In this document: positions 5,030 to 13,973 of the stretch, in pieces | How the letters are laid out: each line of letters starts with the position of its first letter | Position numbering within the stretch: position 1 is the first letter of the stretch | IMG/VR virus record: IMGVR_UViG_3300005253_001114 | Coordinates: 1-22,772 of that record | Length of the DNA stretch: 22,772 nucleotides | Direction: 5' to 3' (one strand) | From: a virus | Notes under the pieces: generated by a model | Told to the model about the DNA's origin: nothing | The model's input: only the letters and a program-made list of their open reading frames with translations | Database searches by the model: none | Program-made: the position numbers and the translations under genes

Positions 5030-5268
5030 AAGAGAAATTCAAAATAGCAAGAATTAAATGGTATGATGCTACTCACTATAGAAACGAACAAGATTTCGAG
5101 TGGTTACAAGAAAATGCTTGCGGTTCAGAATTTGATACCGTAGGTCATGTTTTGAAAGCGGGGCGTAAAGAAATAATTATCGCACATGAAATAAATAACG
5201 ATGGGAGAGCAAGAGACACAAGTGTTATTCCTCGTGTCCTCATAAAAGAAATAAAGTATTTACAATAG
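5026..5268 (+). CDS. Hypothetical protein, 80 aa
   Basis: The start at 5026 is preceded by AAGGGGAGGAA and forms an ATGA overlap with the preceding stop. The product begins KEKFKIARIKWYDATHY and has an acidic centre (EQDFEWLQENACGSEFDTVGH). It then runs through basic beta-strand-like segments (HVLKAGRKEIIIAHEIN) to a C-terminal VIPRVLIKEIKYLQ. The pattern of a beta-barrel with RVLIKEI at the end is common in small phage proteins that I cannot assign. No catalytic motif is evident. Confidence 0.72.
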   Translation: MKEKFKIARIKWYDATHYRNEQDFEWLQENACGSEFDTVGHVLKAGRKEIIIAHEINNDGRARDTSVIPRVLIKEIKYLQ

Positions 5269-5277
5269 GAGAAAATA

Positions 5278-5502
5278 ATGGGATTAGGACAAGGTAAGCA
5301 AGGTGGATTCAAGAAAAAGCCGAATGTAACTCAGATGAATAGTCCAAAGGGTAGAAGCGGGAGTTTAAGTACTCCGAAGACTCAGGGGCAGGGAATGTTC
5401 TCGTCTCCTCCCAGTATACCGATATCTTCTCCCGACCCTGTGGGGAAACATCCGATTAATTTAAATCCCAGACCGTGGCCAGAGGCTTCCAGAAAGACGT
5501 AA
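5278..5502 (+). CDS. Low-complexity disordered protein, 74 aa
   Basis: The start at 5278 is preceded by TAGGAGAAAATA. The sequence is dominated by Gly, Pro, Ser, Lys and Gln (MGLGQGKQGGFKKKPNVTQM, SPPSIPISSPDPVG) and is very likely disordered. The last base of the TAA stop is the first base of the terminase small subunit's ATG (TAATG), so it is probably translated with the packaging genes. It may be a small linker or accessory factor; no function can be assigned. Confidence 0.65.
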   Translation: MGLGQGKQGGFKKKPNVTQMNSPKGRSGSLSTPKTQGQGMFSSPPSIPISSPDPVGKHPINLNPRPWPEASRKT

Positions 5503-6014
5503 TGGATGAGGAGAAAATCAGAGAAGCTCACCGCAGGATGTTTGGCGGGCGGAAGAAAGGTGGTATAAAGACATCTGCAAACCCGAAGAAGTTAAGGGAT
5601 TTTCTTGAGTGGTATCGCTCGGAAGACCCGACCAAGTTATCTAAGCGGAACATGATTCTTTACCTCAAGATAACAGAGGGTCAGGCGGAGCAGTGGATAC
5701 AGGAAATCAATAAAATTGAGATGACGGATGGGGCGGATAAACTTCCAAAGTTTGTCGCTCACCTCGAAGCTCAGGTTTACAAGCCAAACGCATCCAAGGG
5801 GATACAGGAACTTTACGCAAGAGTGAGTGGATGGCTGGAAGATAAATCTAAGATGGAGATAACACATAAAGTAGATGGTAGTTTCTACACAAAAATCGCC
5901 CTTGAAGCCCTCGAAAGAGATAGAAGAGAACGTCAAGGAGTGGATGAAGTGCCACAACAGCCTGGAATACTTTGCGACAACTTACGTCTACCTCCAGGAC
6001 AGGGCGAAACTTGA
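5502..6014 (+). CDS. terS: Candidate terminase small subunit, 170 aa
   Basis: The ATG at 5502 overlaps the preceding stop (TAATG); an in-frame GTG at 5475 is possible but has no better ribosome binding site. The assignment rests on position directly 5' of the large terminase and on architecture. A basic N-terminal segment (EAHRRMFGGRKKGG) leads into a helical region (LRDFLEWYRSEDPTKLSKRNMILYLKITEGQAEQWI, in part) resembling a helix-turn-helix DNA-binding domain. Then comes an oligomerisation-type helical centre and a charged C-terminus (IALEALERDRRERQG). Small subunits recognise the packaging site and deliver DNA to the large subunit. Sequence conservation in this family is poor, so confidence is moderate. 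Its 3' 71 bases overlap terL in another frame. Confidence 0.6.
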   Translation: MDEEKIREAHRRMFGGRKKGGIKTSANPKKLRDFLEWYRSEDPTKLSKRNMILYLKITEGQAEQWIQEINKIEMTDGADKLPKFVAHLEAQVYKPNASKGIQELYARVSGWLEDKSKMEITHKVDGSFYTKIALEALERDRRERQGVDEVPQQPGILCDNLRLPPGQGET

Positions 6015-7371
6015 AACAGTAAAGTTTGAGCCGTGGGATTATCTATTAGACCTGTTCAAGCTTTATCAAGACCCAGATGTCAAGCTTTTGATTATCGGGA
6101 AAGCAAGGCAGCTGGGTATTACATATTCTGTTGTTATTTTAGCCGTCTGGTTGTGTAAGTTCTTTCAAAATGCCAAAGTTCTTTGTTTATCACAGGGAGA
6201 GGACGAGGCGTTTGATGTCATCTCTCGTTGCAGGTTTGTGGATAACCAACTTCCTGAGTTTTTAAGAACCAAGCGAGAACCCGACCAGAGAGGGCATATA
6301 GGTTTCCCCGCTACTGGGAGCGAAATAAGGGCACTTGCCTCTACGGAAAAAGCAGGAAGAAGCACAGATGCGAGCCTTGTAATTTGTGATGAGTGGGAAT
6401 TCCACCCTTACGCAGAGCCTAACTTTGCAGCCTTGAAGCCTACTATAGACGGTGGGGGAAAATTCATCGGGTTAAGCACCGCCGATACTTCTAAATTAAA
6501 TACGTTCTTTAAACGCAAGTACCATGCAGCTCGCTCAGGTATGGGGAATTTTAAGAAGGTCTTCCTACCCGCTTTAATAAGACCAGGGCGTGATATGGAG
6601 TGGTTTAATAATGCTACGGCAGACTTGTCCGAGTCGCAGAGACAGGGCGAATACCCATTATCAGAAGATGACATGCTGTCCGTGGTTAAGAGTCGCAGGG
6701 TTCTTTCACAGGATATGCTGGACTGGATGAGGTTAAACGCACAACCGCCCATCCCTCACGAGTTAAGCGAGAAGTATAAAGGATTGGTTAAAATCTTCAA
6801 AGCTCCTGTTCTGGGATTGAAGTATTTCTTATTCAACGACCCCTCGGAGGGAATAGAGGACCCACACGCTATTTCAGTGCATGAGTTTATAACAGGTGAA
6901 CAAGTGGCTACCTCAAGAGGTAAAGTCCCCGCTGATATGTGTGCCAAGATAGAGGACGAGTTAGTGAGGGCATACAATAATGCGTGGAACTCTCACGAGT
7001 TAAACGCCCGTGCTGGGGGGATTGTTTCCCAGAAGTTGGATGAATTAAGCACTCCTAATCGTTGCCCCTTTGTAGATACCAACGGGGAGTTGAATTTAAA
7101 AGGTAAAAGAGGTTGGCACACAGGAGCAGCTTTGAGAGATAAGTTAATCTGGGGCTTGGAAGAAGTCATACGTTTAAACCAGATGAGAATAAATGATTTA
7201 GACTTTATTGATGAGATGAAGAACTTTGTCCAACTGGAGGGGGAAGACCCCTCCGCACCAGGTGGTGGGCATGACGACACCGTATTTGCTTGCGGTGGAG
7301 CGTGGCAGATAAGGAAATATATGCCTTTGAATTCAGGTATAGTCAAATCCTATAAGTACAGGAGAAACTGA
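5944..7371 (+). CDS. terL: Terminase large subunit (DNA-packaging ATPase/nuclease), 475 aa
   Basis: This is the motor that pumps DNA into the prohead and cuts it. The ATPase domain has a deviant Walker A (GKARQLGIT, residues about 52-60), Walker B with catalytic Glu (LVICDEWE, about 145-151) and coupling motif (GLSTAD, about 176-181). The RNase H-like nuclease domain shows a first acidic residue in FLFNDPSEG (Asp about 299) and a C-terminal GHDD (about 442-445). Length is typical for the family. The start at 5944 (MKCHNSLEYF) is chosen for AAGGAG at 5935-5940, a spacing of only 3. An upstream ATG at 5875 would add 23 residues and a 140-base overlap, with no ribosome binding site. The stop shares a base with the portal start. 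Confidence 0.93.
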   Translation: MKCHNSLEYFATTYVYLQDRAKLETVKFEPWDYLLDLFKLYQDPDVKLLIIGKARQLGITYSVVILAVWLCKFFQNAKVLCLSQGEDEAFDVISRCRFVDNQLPEFLRTKREPDQRGHIGFPATGSEIRALASTEKAGRSTDASLVICDEWEFHPYAEPNFAALKPTIDGGGKFIGLSTADTSKLNTFFKRKYHAARSGMGNFKKVFLPALIRPGRDMEWFNNATADLSESQRQGEYPLSEDDMLSVVKSRRVLSQDMLDWMRLNAQPPIPHELSEKYKGLVKIFKAPVLGLKYFLFNDPSEGIEDPHAISVHEFITGEQVATSRGKVPADMCAKIEDELVRAYNNAWNSHELNARAGGIVSQKLDELSTPNRCPFVDTNGELNLKGKRGWHTGAALRDKLIWGLEEVIRLNQMRINDLDFIDEMKNFVQLEGEDPSAPGGGHDDTVFACGGAWQIRKYMPLNSGIVKSYKYRRN

Positions 7372-9062
7372 TGGCGGAATCCTTACAGGAAATAAGAGAC
7401 CGATTCGACTACTATAAAAACGACTTCTACTCCGCACGGAGGGGAGACCAAGCTTTAGATAATTCCTATTACTATGATACGTTTGATGTACCTCAGGTAA
7501 ATGAACTTGTGCGGATTTCGAGAACAGGTGGCGGGACAGAACTTGTAGATGAACCAGTTAGCCAGATTTCTTCAGTAATGATGCGAGTCTTGCGACCTGT
7601 TAAAAAGGATACAAATACCGCCCGTGACGCTGCACTTAGAATTTCAAAGATGATAAATGAGAAATGGATACCGACTTTAATCCGCAGAAGTCCCAGCCCT
7701 ATTTTCATGTTTAATAAAAACCAATTTTTAAGAGGTGAAGCATATATTCAGGTTTTGCACAATAAGTTGTGGGTTAACAAGAAAAAGGAATATTTAGACA
7801 GGACTGGGCTTCCTATTGTGTTTTTAGTCCGTGACCCGATGACAATTTACCCTTCACCTAATGAAACTGATGACGGTATACCTGAGCATGTGTATGTGCA
7901 CTATCAGAGACTCCCTGGCGAAGTTAAGGCGATGTACCCTGATTGGAATAATCCCGAAGCGAAAGACCCTAATAATGAAGACCCCTCAAAGAAAACAGTG
8001 GAGTGGAAGGAATACTGGCACAAGGATAGGATATTTGCGGAAGCTGATGGGCAGGCAGTGAAGGATATACCTAATATCTACGGCTATGCTCCATTTATTC
8101 ATAAGGTTTCAGGGTGGGGGACTGACTCTCCCGAAGGTAAGCCAGAAGATAAAGTCGTTTCCAGGATAAGGAAGTATCGTGACCTCTTGGAGAGGGAATG
8201 CGCGATATCAAGTGATGTGGACTCCCAGTATCACCTGTACGCCAATAAAAACATCTGGGTGCAACCTGATGGGAATATTACAACTGAAGTCCCAGAGAAA
8301 TTTAGAGAGAATTTTTCTATGGCTGCGGGGCATCTTAACGAAATCCCGCCTGGATTGAATTTTGGGTTCATGGAGACAGACGTACCCGACCAGCAAGCGT
8401 TGAACTATCTTTACGCTATAAAGGCTGAACTTGGCAGGAAGACACCCTCTACGATGTCTGGGGATGCTTTAGGTGGGAGTGGGAGACTTCAGGACATTGG
8501 GTATGGGATAGCGATGAAGAAGTTTGAGCAACAGATGTTGAACACCCAATATGCCTTTGAAACCGCTATGTCTATGGCTTTACAAATGATAGAGACTGTA
8601 CCAACTCTATTACCATCTGATATTAACAAAGGGGATATCGGTGGTGATTATCAAGTAGAAGTGGAGTTGAAGAATGACGACCCCTTGGAGAATGAGAGAT
8701 TAAGCACTCGTGGTTCAAGGATGTGGCAGGCTGGGGAGATTGATTTAACGACTAATCTAGTGGACTTTCAAGGTAAGACTATTGAAGACGCAAAGCAAAT
8801 CAAGAAAGATATTATGGTTGAAAGGATAATGTTCTCAGAGAACTCTCCTTTTGCCCAGATAATTGCTATGTGGCTGGCGCAGGAACTCGGTATGGAAGAA
8901 CAACTATCTGGGTTATTACAGCAAGGAGCGGAGGCAGGCGGTCAGGGTCAGACTGCTTCAGCACAAAGAAGGGGACAAGGTGAAGTCCAAACCCCGCAGG
9001 GGAGAGAGATGATAGACCAATCCCTTTTAGGGGGTGAGGTGAGGAGAAGTCCAATTGCCTAA
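7371..9062 (+). CDS. Portal protein, 563 aa
   Basis: Portal proteins form the dodecameric ring at one capsid vertex through which DNA passes and on which the terminase docks. The call rests on position immediately after terL, length (portals are typically 450-700 aa) and composition. An Asp/Tyr-rich N-terminus (RDRFDYYKNDFYSA) precedes the SQISSVMMRVLRPV region. A long alpha/beta body contains RGEAYIQVL (about 120) and FLVRDPMTIYPSPNE (about 150-164). A helical stem-like segment near DALGGSGRLQDIGYG (about 363-377) is followed by a C-terminal helical, Gln/Gly-rich crown tail. AGGAG precedes the ATG, which shares its A with the terL stop (TGATG). The terminal codons overlap the next gene by 8 bases. 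Confidence 0.85.
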   Translation: MAESLQEIRDRFDYYKNDFYSARRGDQALDNSYYYDTFDVPQVNELVRISRTGGGTELVDEPVSQISSVMMRVLRPVKKDTNTARDAALRISKMINEKWIPTLIRRSPSPIFMFNKNQFLRGEAYIQVLHNKLWVNKKKEYLDRTGLPIVFLVRDPMTIYPSPNETDDGIPEHVYVHYQRLPGEVKAMYPDWNNPEAKDPNNEDPSKKTVEWKEYWHKDRIFAEADGQAVKDIPNIYGYAPFIHKVSGWGTDSPEGKPEDKVVSRIRKYRDLLERECAISSDVDSQYHLYANKNIWVQPDGNITTEVPEKFRENFSMAAGHLNEIPPGLNFGFMETDVPDQQALNYLYAIKAELGRKTPSTMSGDALGGSGRLQDIGYGIAMKKFEQQMLNTQYAFETAMSMALQMIETVPTLLPSDINKGDIGGDYQVEVELKNDDPLENERLSTRGSRMWQAGEIDLTTNLVDFQGKTIEDAKQIKKDIMVERIMFSENSPFAQIIAMWLAQELGMEEQLSGLLQQGAEAGGQGQTASAQRRGQGEVQTPQGREMIDQSLLGGEVRRSPIA

Positions 9063-9336
9063 TGAAAATATATATGACGAAGTTCTAGGTGATGTAAAGG
9101 ATATAATGCTTGAGATACGGGATGGTATCAAGAAGCAGTATAAGAATGTGAAACCTTTCGGGGTGAAACAACTCACCCCTCAACAGCAGTTGGAACAGTA
9201 CCATTCTAGCGGGTATGAGATATTCAAGCAGATAGCCCAGACCGAGGGGGTAGATAAGGCTACGGACTATAGGGATAAGATGGAGAGATTACAGGAACAA
9301 ACAGCCAGGAGGTTTACAGATGCCAGACCCAACTAA
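9055..9336 (+). CDS. Small helical virion-module protein, 93 aa
   Basis: The start is TTG at 9055, eight bases after GAGGAG; no ATG in this frame lies near. The product is charged and helical (MPNENIYDEVLGDVKDIMLE, then LTPQQQLEQYHSSGYEIFKQ), with a C-terminal amphipathic helix (YRDKMERLQEQTARRF). It sits between the portal and a larger Gln-rich protein and overlaps both (8 and 17 bases). That suggests a head-assembly partner such as a portal-associated or internal protein. No family is recognised. Confidence 0.7.
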   Translation: MPNENIYDEVLGDVKDIMLEIRDGIKKQYKNVKPFGVKQLTPQQQLEQYHSSGYEIFKQIAQTEGVDKATDYRDKMERLQEQTARRFTDARPN

Positions 9337-10642
9337 TCAGCCTTGGTGGGAAAAACTTTTACCTTCAGCTTTCCAGAAGACTAAATTGTTGGAATATGGG
9401 GGGAATATCGCTGCTGGGCGTGCGCCATGGGAGCAAGCGTCAGATGACCCTTTTGCTTATCAGGGTTCGCAGTTCCAATTCGAGGAAGAAGAGCCACTTG
9501 ACCCTGAGTTATTCATGCTTCTTTTACAGGGGTATAATGACGACCAGTTCGACCAGGGAAATATAAGTGAGGAAGAGGGACTAAGGATTGAGGATTCTAT
9601 TCGAGGGTTAATAGATAGTGGGCGATTCTCAAGGGCAACTGTATTATCTCTATTTCCTTCGATTACAAGTAAAATACTTAGTACTTATAACACTGTCCAG
9701 AAATCACGGAAGCAACCGGAGGACACCCCTCAAGGTGAGTTAATAGGTAATAATCTCATTCGATTACCAGATGGCAGTTACACTGATAAGTCAGGCCAGC
9801 CTATTAACCAGCAAGTAGGCGAGATGATGTGGCAGAAGGCATTTCGTGACCTGCAACCCGATACAGGGGGAGTTGGTAATCTCCAAAGTTTAGCTGCTCA
9901 ACAGAAAAGTTTTATAAATCAAGCGAGACAAGCCCAGCAGTTCGCTTTTAGGGCTATGGCACGCCAAAGTGGTTTAAGTGAGGAAGCTCAAAGAAGGCGT
10001 AACCAGGAACAGTTTGAGCAAGCACGCCAGCAGGCGTTTGGGCAATTCTCTAGCCCTATAGATTGGGTAGAACGACTGGAAGTGGAGTTAGAAAGAAATC
10101 CATTTCGTAAGCAACCTATGACCAGTGGAGAAAGGTTACGGGGACTTGAGAGAGATGTCACAAGCACGCAAGGGGCAGCCCAGAGAGCAGCGGAGGCGTT
10201 CCCTTTCCTAACTGAAATTGATTTACAGGAGCCTGGTAGAACTGGCACAATGGCACAAGTGTTTGCGGAAAGCGATATTACGGCAGCTGACACTGCTTTA
10301 AGGCAATTAGGCAAGGCGCAAACTGAGGGTATTGAACCATTAGCGGGTGATAAGCCACGCAGTAAGTCTTTCGATATTCCTGATTGGTTGTCATCGTTAT
10401 ATCCCTCTCAATTTCAGAAAGGTGGGAGGACAACTTTAAGGGCGTTGGGTGGGGCTCAGGTAGCCCCTATAAGCGCATCGGTATGGAATAGATTACCTTG
10501 GACGACTCAGCAGGGATTTTTAGGATTGGCTAGATTCCAAGGACAAGACCCAAAGGATATGTTAGGTTTAATGGCTAGGCAACTGCCTCAACCTAGAGGT
10601 GTGCCTGTGCGCCGGCCCGCTCGCCAGAGGACTTCAGTCTAA
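9320..10642 (+). CDS. Gln-rich putative virion protein, 440 aa
   Basis: The start at 9320 is preceded by AGGAGGTTTACAG. The sequence opens with Trp/Pro-rich NQPWWEKLLPSAFQ, then an acidic stretch (FEEEEPLDPELFML, about 54-67). The central region is Gln/Arg/Ala-rich and predicted long-helical (AQQKSFINQARQAQQFAFRA, about 193-212, then EEAQRRRNQEQFEQARQQAF). The C-terminus has GRTTLRALGGAQVAP and a Pro/Arg tail. There are no catalytic motifs or membrane segments. Gln- and Ala-rich helical proteins encoded between portal and scaffold are often internal or ejection proteins in podovirus-like phages; this is inference from position and composition. The stop overlaps the next start (TAATG). Confidence 0.68.
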   Translation: MPDPTNQPWWEKLLPSAFQKTKLLEYGGNIAAGRAPWEQASDDPFAYQGSQFQFEEEEPLDPELFMLLLQGYNDDQFDQGNISEEEGLRIEDSIRGLIDSGRFSRATVLSLFPSITSKILSTYNTVQKSRKQPEDTPQGELIGNNLIRLPDGSYTDKSGQPINQQVGEMMWQKAFRDLQPDTGGVGNLQSLAAQQKSFINQARQAQQFAFRAMARQSGLSEEAQRRRNQEQFEQARQQAFGQFSSPIDWVERLEVELERNPFRKQPMTSGERLRGLERDVTSTQGAAQRAAEAFPFLTEIDLQEPGRTGTMAQVFAESDITAADTALRQLGKAQTEGIEPLAGDKPRSKSFDIPDWLSSLYPSQFQKGGRTTLRALGGAQVAPISASVWNRLPWTTQQGFLGLARFQGQDPKDMLGLMARQLPQPRGVPVRRPARQRTSV

Positions 10643-13188
10643 TGCCTATCAATCGAGAAGGTAGAGACCAACCTCAGCCAACTCCTCCGCAACCACCTGG
10701 GGGCGGGACGAAGTGGTGGGAATATGGCTTACAGGGTTTAGAACGTGCCTTTTTCCCTTTTGCAGAATTCGGCATGCAACGCAGGGAACAAGGTCAGCCA
10801 TGGTATTTACCCACAATACAGACAACTCAGGAATCAATATCTCCAGAAGCCTTTGCGAGTAGAGCGATAGGTGGTGAGCAATATGAAGCGTACCAAGAAC
10901 TGCCCTTTTTAGAGAAGCTTAAAGCAGAAGCTCCTCTATGGCTTATCTCCACGCTTGTTCCAGGTGCAACTAAAGCAAGGTCTTTATTAGCGACTAAGGG
11001 TGGGATAGCCCCTAAGATAGCTCGTGGTGCGTTACTTCCAGGGGAATTAGGAGAAAAGGCACTTGAGGTAGCACTCAAGCCCGTAACATGGCCTATTAGC
11101 AAGGCTGTCCAGCAAGTAACTAAACTATTGCCAGAACGTACAGTAACTCGTCCCAATGCTTCTTATGAGCAACTTACCAAAATTCACAATACAGCAAAGA
11201 GAAAAGGTCTTTATTTACGGAAAAAAGATAAACCAAATAAAGACTATTACAGAGTTCTTAATAGATGGTTCGGGAAGAAACATGCTAACGAGCTAAGTGA
11301 TTATGAGGCAAATGCTTTTATTAGAGCGTTGTCCGAAGTTAAGGTTGTAAATAGGAGGGTTGTTTTACCAAAGGGCAAGGTACTTGTTACGCCAAGATTA
11401 GTTGCTGCCACTAGAAGTCTCAATGAAATAAATGTTTTTGATAGAACCCGCCAAGCCCCGTATGTGTTTGAGAAGATGGGTGATGATGCGGTTGATTTAT
11501 GGCGTGATACCCAATGGGCGGATATAAGAAGAGGTGAGAGGGCGATAGAACTGGACGGATACTTAAAGTCGTTCGAGAAACAGTTAACTGATAGGGATGT
11601 TAGCGCAGTCAGGATATGGGATGCGCTAGAAGACCCCTTGCAGACTGTTAAGTTAGTAAATGAGGAACAAACTGCGTATCAATTTCTAAGGGAATTCTGG
11701 GACTCAGCAGCTATAGCGCAAGGTTTATCCACATCACAAATGCGTAAGAACTATGTTACTCATATATTTGATAGGGCTTTAAGAGAAGCGTACAACAAGA
11801 AGATGGGCATATCGCAGGACTTAGCTTATGGGATAGATTATAACTTACCCAAAGAGATGAGTATGCCATTTCTAAGGGAGAGGTTTGGGGCTGAAGTAGG
11901 GCTGATAAAAGACCCCTTCAGGGCAGCGAGAGCGTATGGACGGTATCTCTATCGCAAACAAGAGTTCCAACCCGTTATGGATAGATTGAACGCTATGATG
12001 AAATTCCTCCCTGATTCTGCGGATTGGGCACCAACTAAGAATTATCTAAAGCAATTTGGCGCACGGATGTCTAATAGACCTTCTGTGTTTGATATAGAGA
12101 TAAATAACGCACTAAAGCCTATGGAAGAGTGGTTGGGAAAGTTGGGGATGAAAGGTATAACTAAGGTTATGGCATCAAGCCAGAATAAGGGTGGGACAGT
12201 TGCCTATAATTTGGCAGGAATTTACTATCTTTCATGGTTAGGTTTTAAGCCAGTTTCAGCTATTAGAAATCTATCCCAGCAACTATTAACAGTATCTCAT
12301 GTAGGACCACGTGCTTTTGCGAATGGGTTGGGTTTATCTGAAGCTACTGTAGTGTTGCTTAAAAAGAATACTATGATGTGGCGGACTCGCCAGTTAAATC
12401 AATTCGTAGGTGGGTTGGAGGAGGAGTTCAGCCAGTTAATTCCACAGAAGGTGATGAAGGGTGGTATGTGGCAATTCCAGCGGGCGGATAGAGCGAATGT
12501 TATCAACTCATTAAAAGCGGGTTACGCTAATGCGAAAAGATTGGATTTACCTGATGATATAGCCTATCAGTATGCTGATGAGGTTGCTAAGGCTACACAG
12601 TTTCTATATACCAAGATGGCTCGCTCCATGATTGAACAGAGTACGGCGGGGAGGTTTGTTACACCCTTCACGACATGGCCACGGAATTTCATGGAGTTAA
12701 TGGCGGGTTGGACTACAGGGAGGCAGTCCTATGTTTTACAGAGATACGCCCGTGAATTAGCCGAGAAAGGTCTAAGTAACCAGAAACTTACTACTGAATT
12801 ATCACGCCCTGGTTTCCTCAATAAGCGTAAGGAATTACTCAGATATATGGCTTTATTGGGTGGTGCGTATACAGTTAAGGAAACTACGAAAATAAACGCC
12901 ACTGAATATATAGGCTGGACTTCAGTAGGGTCGTTGGCACGCATATTACAAGGTGAACTCCCTGCACTGACTTTAGTTAGGGGTTTGGCGGAGGTGGCTT
13001 ATGGTGTATCCCAGAATGACCCTGCTTCTACTAAACGCGGGATAAACAGAGTCAGGCCAGATAGGTTTATCGCCATAATCAGACAATTTGAAAATGTGAT
13101 GTCTGGTAAAGCAGACTGGTTGAGTTTGTTTTTCTATTTAAATAAAGAGGATAAGGGACAGAGAAAGGGTAGGGGAATAAGGCGATAA
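10642..13188 (+). CDS. Large internal/ejection-like virion protein, 848 aa
   Basis: The start overlaps the previous stop (TAATG). The N-terminus is Pro/Gln-rich (QPQPTPPQPPGGG, 10-22), then WWEYGL. Residues about 97-107 (APLWLISTLVP) are hydrophobic. The middle is highly charged (KRKGLYLRKKDKPNKDYYR, about 187-205). Around 525-560 the pattern YYLSWLGFKPVSAIRNLSQQ resembles a motif I associate with large polyvalent or ejection proteins of phages and mobile elements, and PFTTWPRNFMELMAGW (about 674-689) fits the same class. The tail is Lys/Arg-rich (GQRKGRGIRR). Long proteins delivered with the DNA often have this make-up. No peptidase or lysozyme motif is visible. The precise role is unassigned, and the 19-bp promoter-like element begins on its last base. 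Confidence 0.65.
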   Translation: MPINREGRDQPQPTPPQPPGGGTKWWEYGLQGLERAFFPFAEFGMQRREQGQPWYLPTIQTTQESISPEAFASRAIGGEQYEAYQELPFLEKLKAEAPLWLISTLVPGATKARSLLATKGGIAPKIARGALLPGELGEKALEVALKPVTWPISKAVQQVTKLLPERTVTRPNASYEQLTKIHNTAKRKGLYLRKKDKPNKDYYRVLNRWFGKKHANELSDYEANAFIRALSEVKVVNRRVVLPKGKVLVTPRLVAATRSLNEINVFDRTRQAPYVFEKMGDDAVDLWRDTQWADIRRGERAIELDGYLKSFEKQLTDRDVSAVRIWDALEDPLQTVKLVNEEQTAYQFLREFWDSAAIAQGLSTSQMRKNYVTHIFDRALREAYNKKMGISQDLAYGIDYNLPKEMSMPFLRERFGAEVGLIKDPFRAARAYGRYLYRKQEFQPVMDRLNAMMKFLPDSADWAPTKNYLKQFGARMSNRPSVFDIEINNALKPMEEWLGKLGMKGITKVMASSQNKGGTVAYNLAGIYYLSWLGFKPVSAIRNLSQQLLTVSHVGPRAFANGLGLSEATVVLLKKNTMMWRTRQLNQFVGGLEEEFSQLIPQKVMKGGMWQFQRADRANVINSLKAGYANAKRLDLPDDIAYQYADEVAKATQFLYTKMARSMIEQSTAGRFVTPFTTWPRNFMELMAGWTTGRQSYVLQRYARELAEKGLSNQKLTTELSRPGFLNKRKELLRYMALLGGAYTVKETTKINATEYIGWTSVGSLARILQGELPALTLVRGLAEVAYGVSQNDPASTKRGINRVRPDRFIAIIRQFENVMSGKADWLSLFFYLNKEDKGQRKGRGIRR

Positions 13189-13206
13189 GTGACTGTTTAG
13201 TATAAT
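13188..13206 (+). promoter_or_regulatory. Copy 2 of the 19-bp repeated promoter-like element
   Basis: This copy is identical over 19 bases to 4500-4518 and ends in TATAAT (13201-13206). It begins on the last base of the 848-aa gene's stop codon and lies 49 bases upstream of the scaffold gene start. That would allow separate, stronger transcription of scaffold and capsid, the proteins needed in most copies. The same -10-like end without a proper -35 argues for a phage-specific mode of recognition. Confidence 0.72.
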
Positions 13207-13254
13207 GTATATGGTGAGGCAATTAGCGTAGCCATAGGAGGTTAACAAAAGAAT

Positions 13255-13950
13255 ATGGCAGAAGACGAAAAAGCGCAGGCTGAAACAGCCGAGGCAGATG
13301 TAGAGTCACTCAAGACTCGGAATGAAGAGCTAACAGCTCAACTTGCTTCCGCTCTAACTGAGGCCAAGGGGCATCAGAAACGGGCTGAGAAGAATAAAGG
13401 TGAAGCTTCAAGGCTCGACAAAATTGAGAAACATATTGAAGTGCTGACAGGAATGACAGCAGAGACTCTCGATAAGGACGAGTTCGGAGAGAAGCGTAGG
13501 TCGGATACCTATTTAAACCGTCTCAAGGAATCTGATGAGCAGCGTGTTAAAAACCAACTGATGGGTGCAGATAGAAGACTCAAGGAAATTGGGCTTGATA
13601 TGCAGTCTTCGGATGAGACACAGCGTGCTTATAACAAGTATCTCTTAGGGGATATGGATGGATGCCTGGATGAAGTTGATAGGTTAATTGAAGGTAAAAA
13701 GGTTGAGGCTTCTAAGTCAAAGGAAACCGACAAGTCTAGTGTAGAGGAACAAGTCGAAGAGCGAGTCCGTCAGAAAATGCAAGAGAAGGGCTTACTCGAC
13801 ACTGACACTGGAGGCCCCCAAGGTGCAGGTGGCAAGGTATTCACTACCAAGGAAATAGACAAGATGGATATTAAGGAATATCGTGAGAAGTTTCCTGGTG
13901 GATATGGGGATGTCTTGAAGGCAATACAAGAGGGGCGAATAAAAGAATAA
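13255..13950 (+). CDS. Scaffolding-like coiled-coil protein, 231 aa
   Basis: Scaffolding proteins organise capsid subunits into a prohead and are then lost. Support is position immediately 5' of the capsid gene, size, and composition. A highly charged coiled coil (LKTRNEELTAQLASALTEAK, about 19-38) runs on through EKNKGEASRLDKIEKHIEVL. A second acidic helical part (VEEQVEERVRQKMQEKGLLD, about 163-182) precedes a Gly-rich hinge (TGGPQGAGG), and the C-terminal KEYREKFPGGYGDVLKAIQE region is the usual place for capsid binding. No protease motif is seen. AGGAGG lies about 13 bases before the ATG, longer than usual; no other start is available because a stop lies three codons upstream. Confidence 0.8.
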   Translation: MAEDEKAQAETAEADVESLKTRNEELTAQLASALTEAKGHQKRAEKNKGEASRLDKIEKHIEVLTGMTAETLDKDEFGEKRRSDTYLNRLKESDEQRVKNQLMGADRRLKEIGLDMQSSDETQRAYNKYLLGDMDGCLDEVDRLIEGKKVEASKSKETDKSSVEEQVEERVRQKMQEKGLLDTDTGGPQGAGGKVFTTKEIDKMDIKEYREKFPGGYGDVLKAIQEGRIKE

Positions 13951-13951
13951 T

Positions 13952-13973
13952 AGAACGTGTGGGTGTGAGTTCT
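13952..13973 (+). promoter_or_regulatory. Small stem-loop in the capsid gene leader
   Basis: AGAAC (13952-13956) can pair with GTTCT (13969-13973) across a G/T-rich 12-base loop, ending just 5' of the CAGGAG ribosome binding site of the capsid gene. It could stabilise the mRNA end after processing or tune translation. A 5-bp stem may equally be chance. Confidence 0.3.

Noticed and set aside
5875-5943. Longer N-terminus for the terminase large subunit
   Set aside because: It would overlap the small-subunit candidate by 140 bases and has no ribosome binding site; the start at 5944 has AAGGAG and begins where family similarity begins.
6408-7346. Several minus-strand frames of 70-120 aa within terL
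   Set aside because: They are complements of the terminase coding frame with no ribosome binding sites or recognisable domains.
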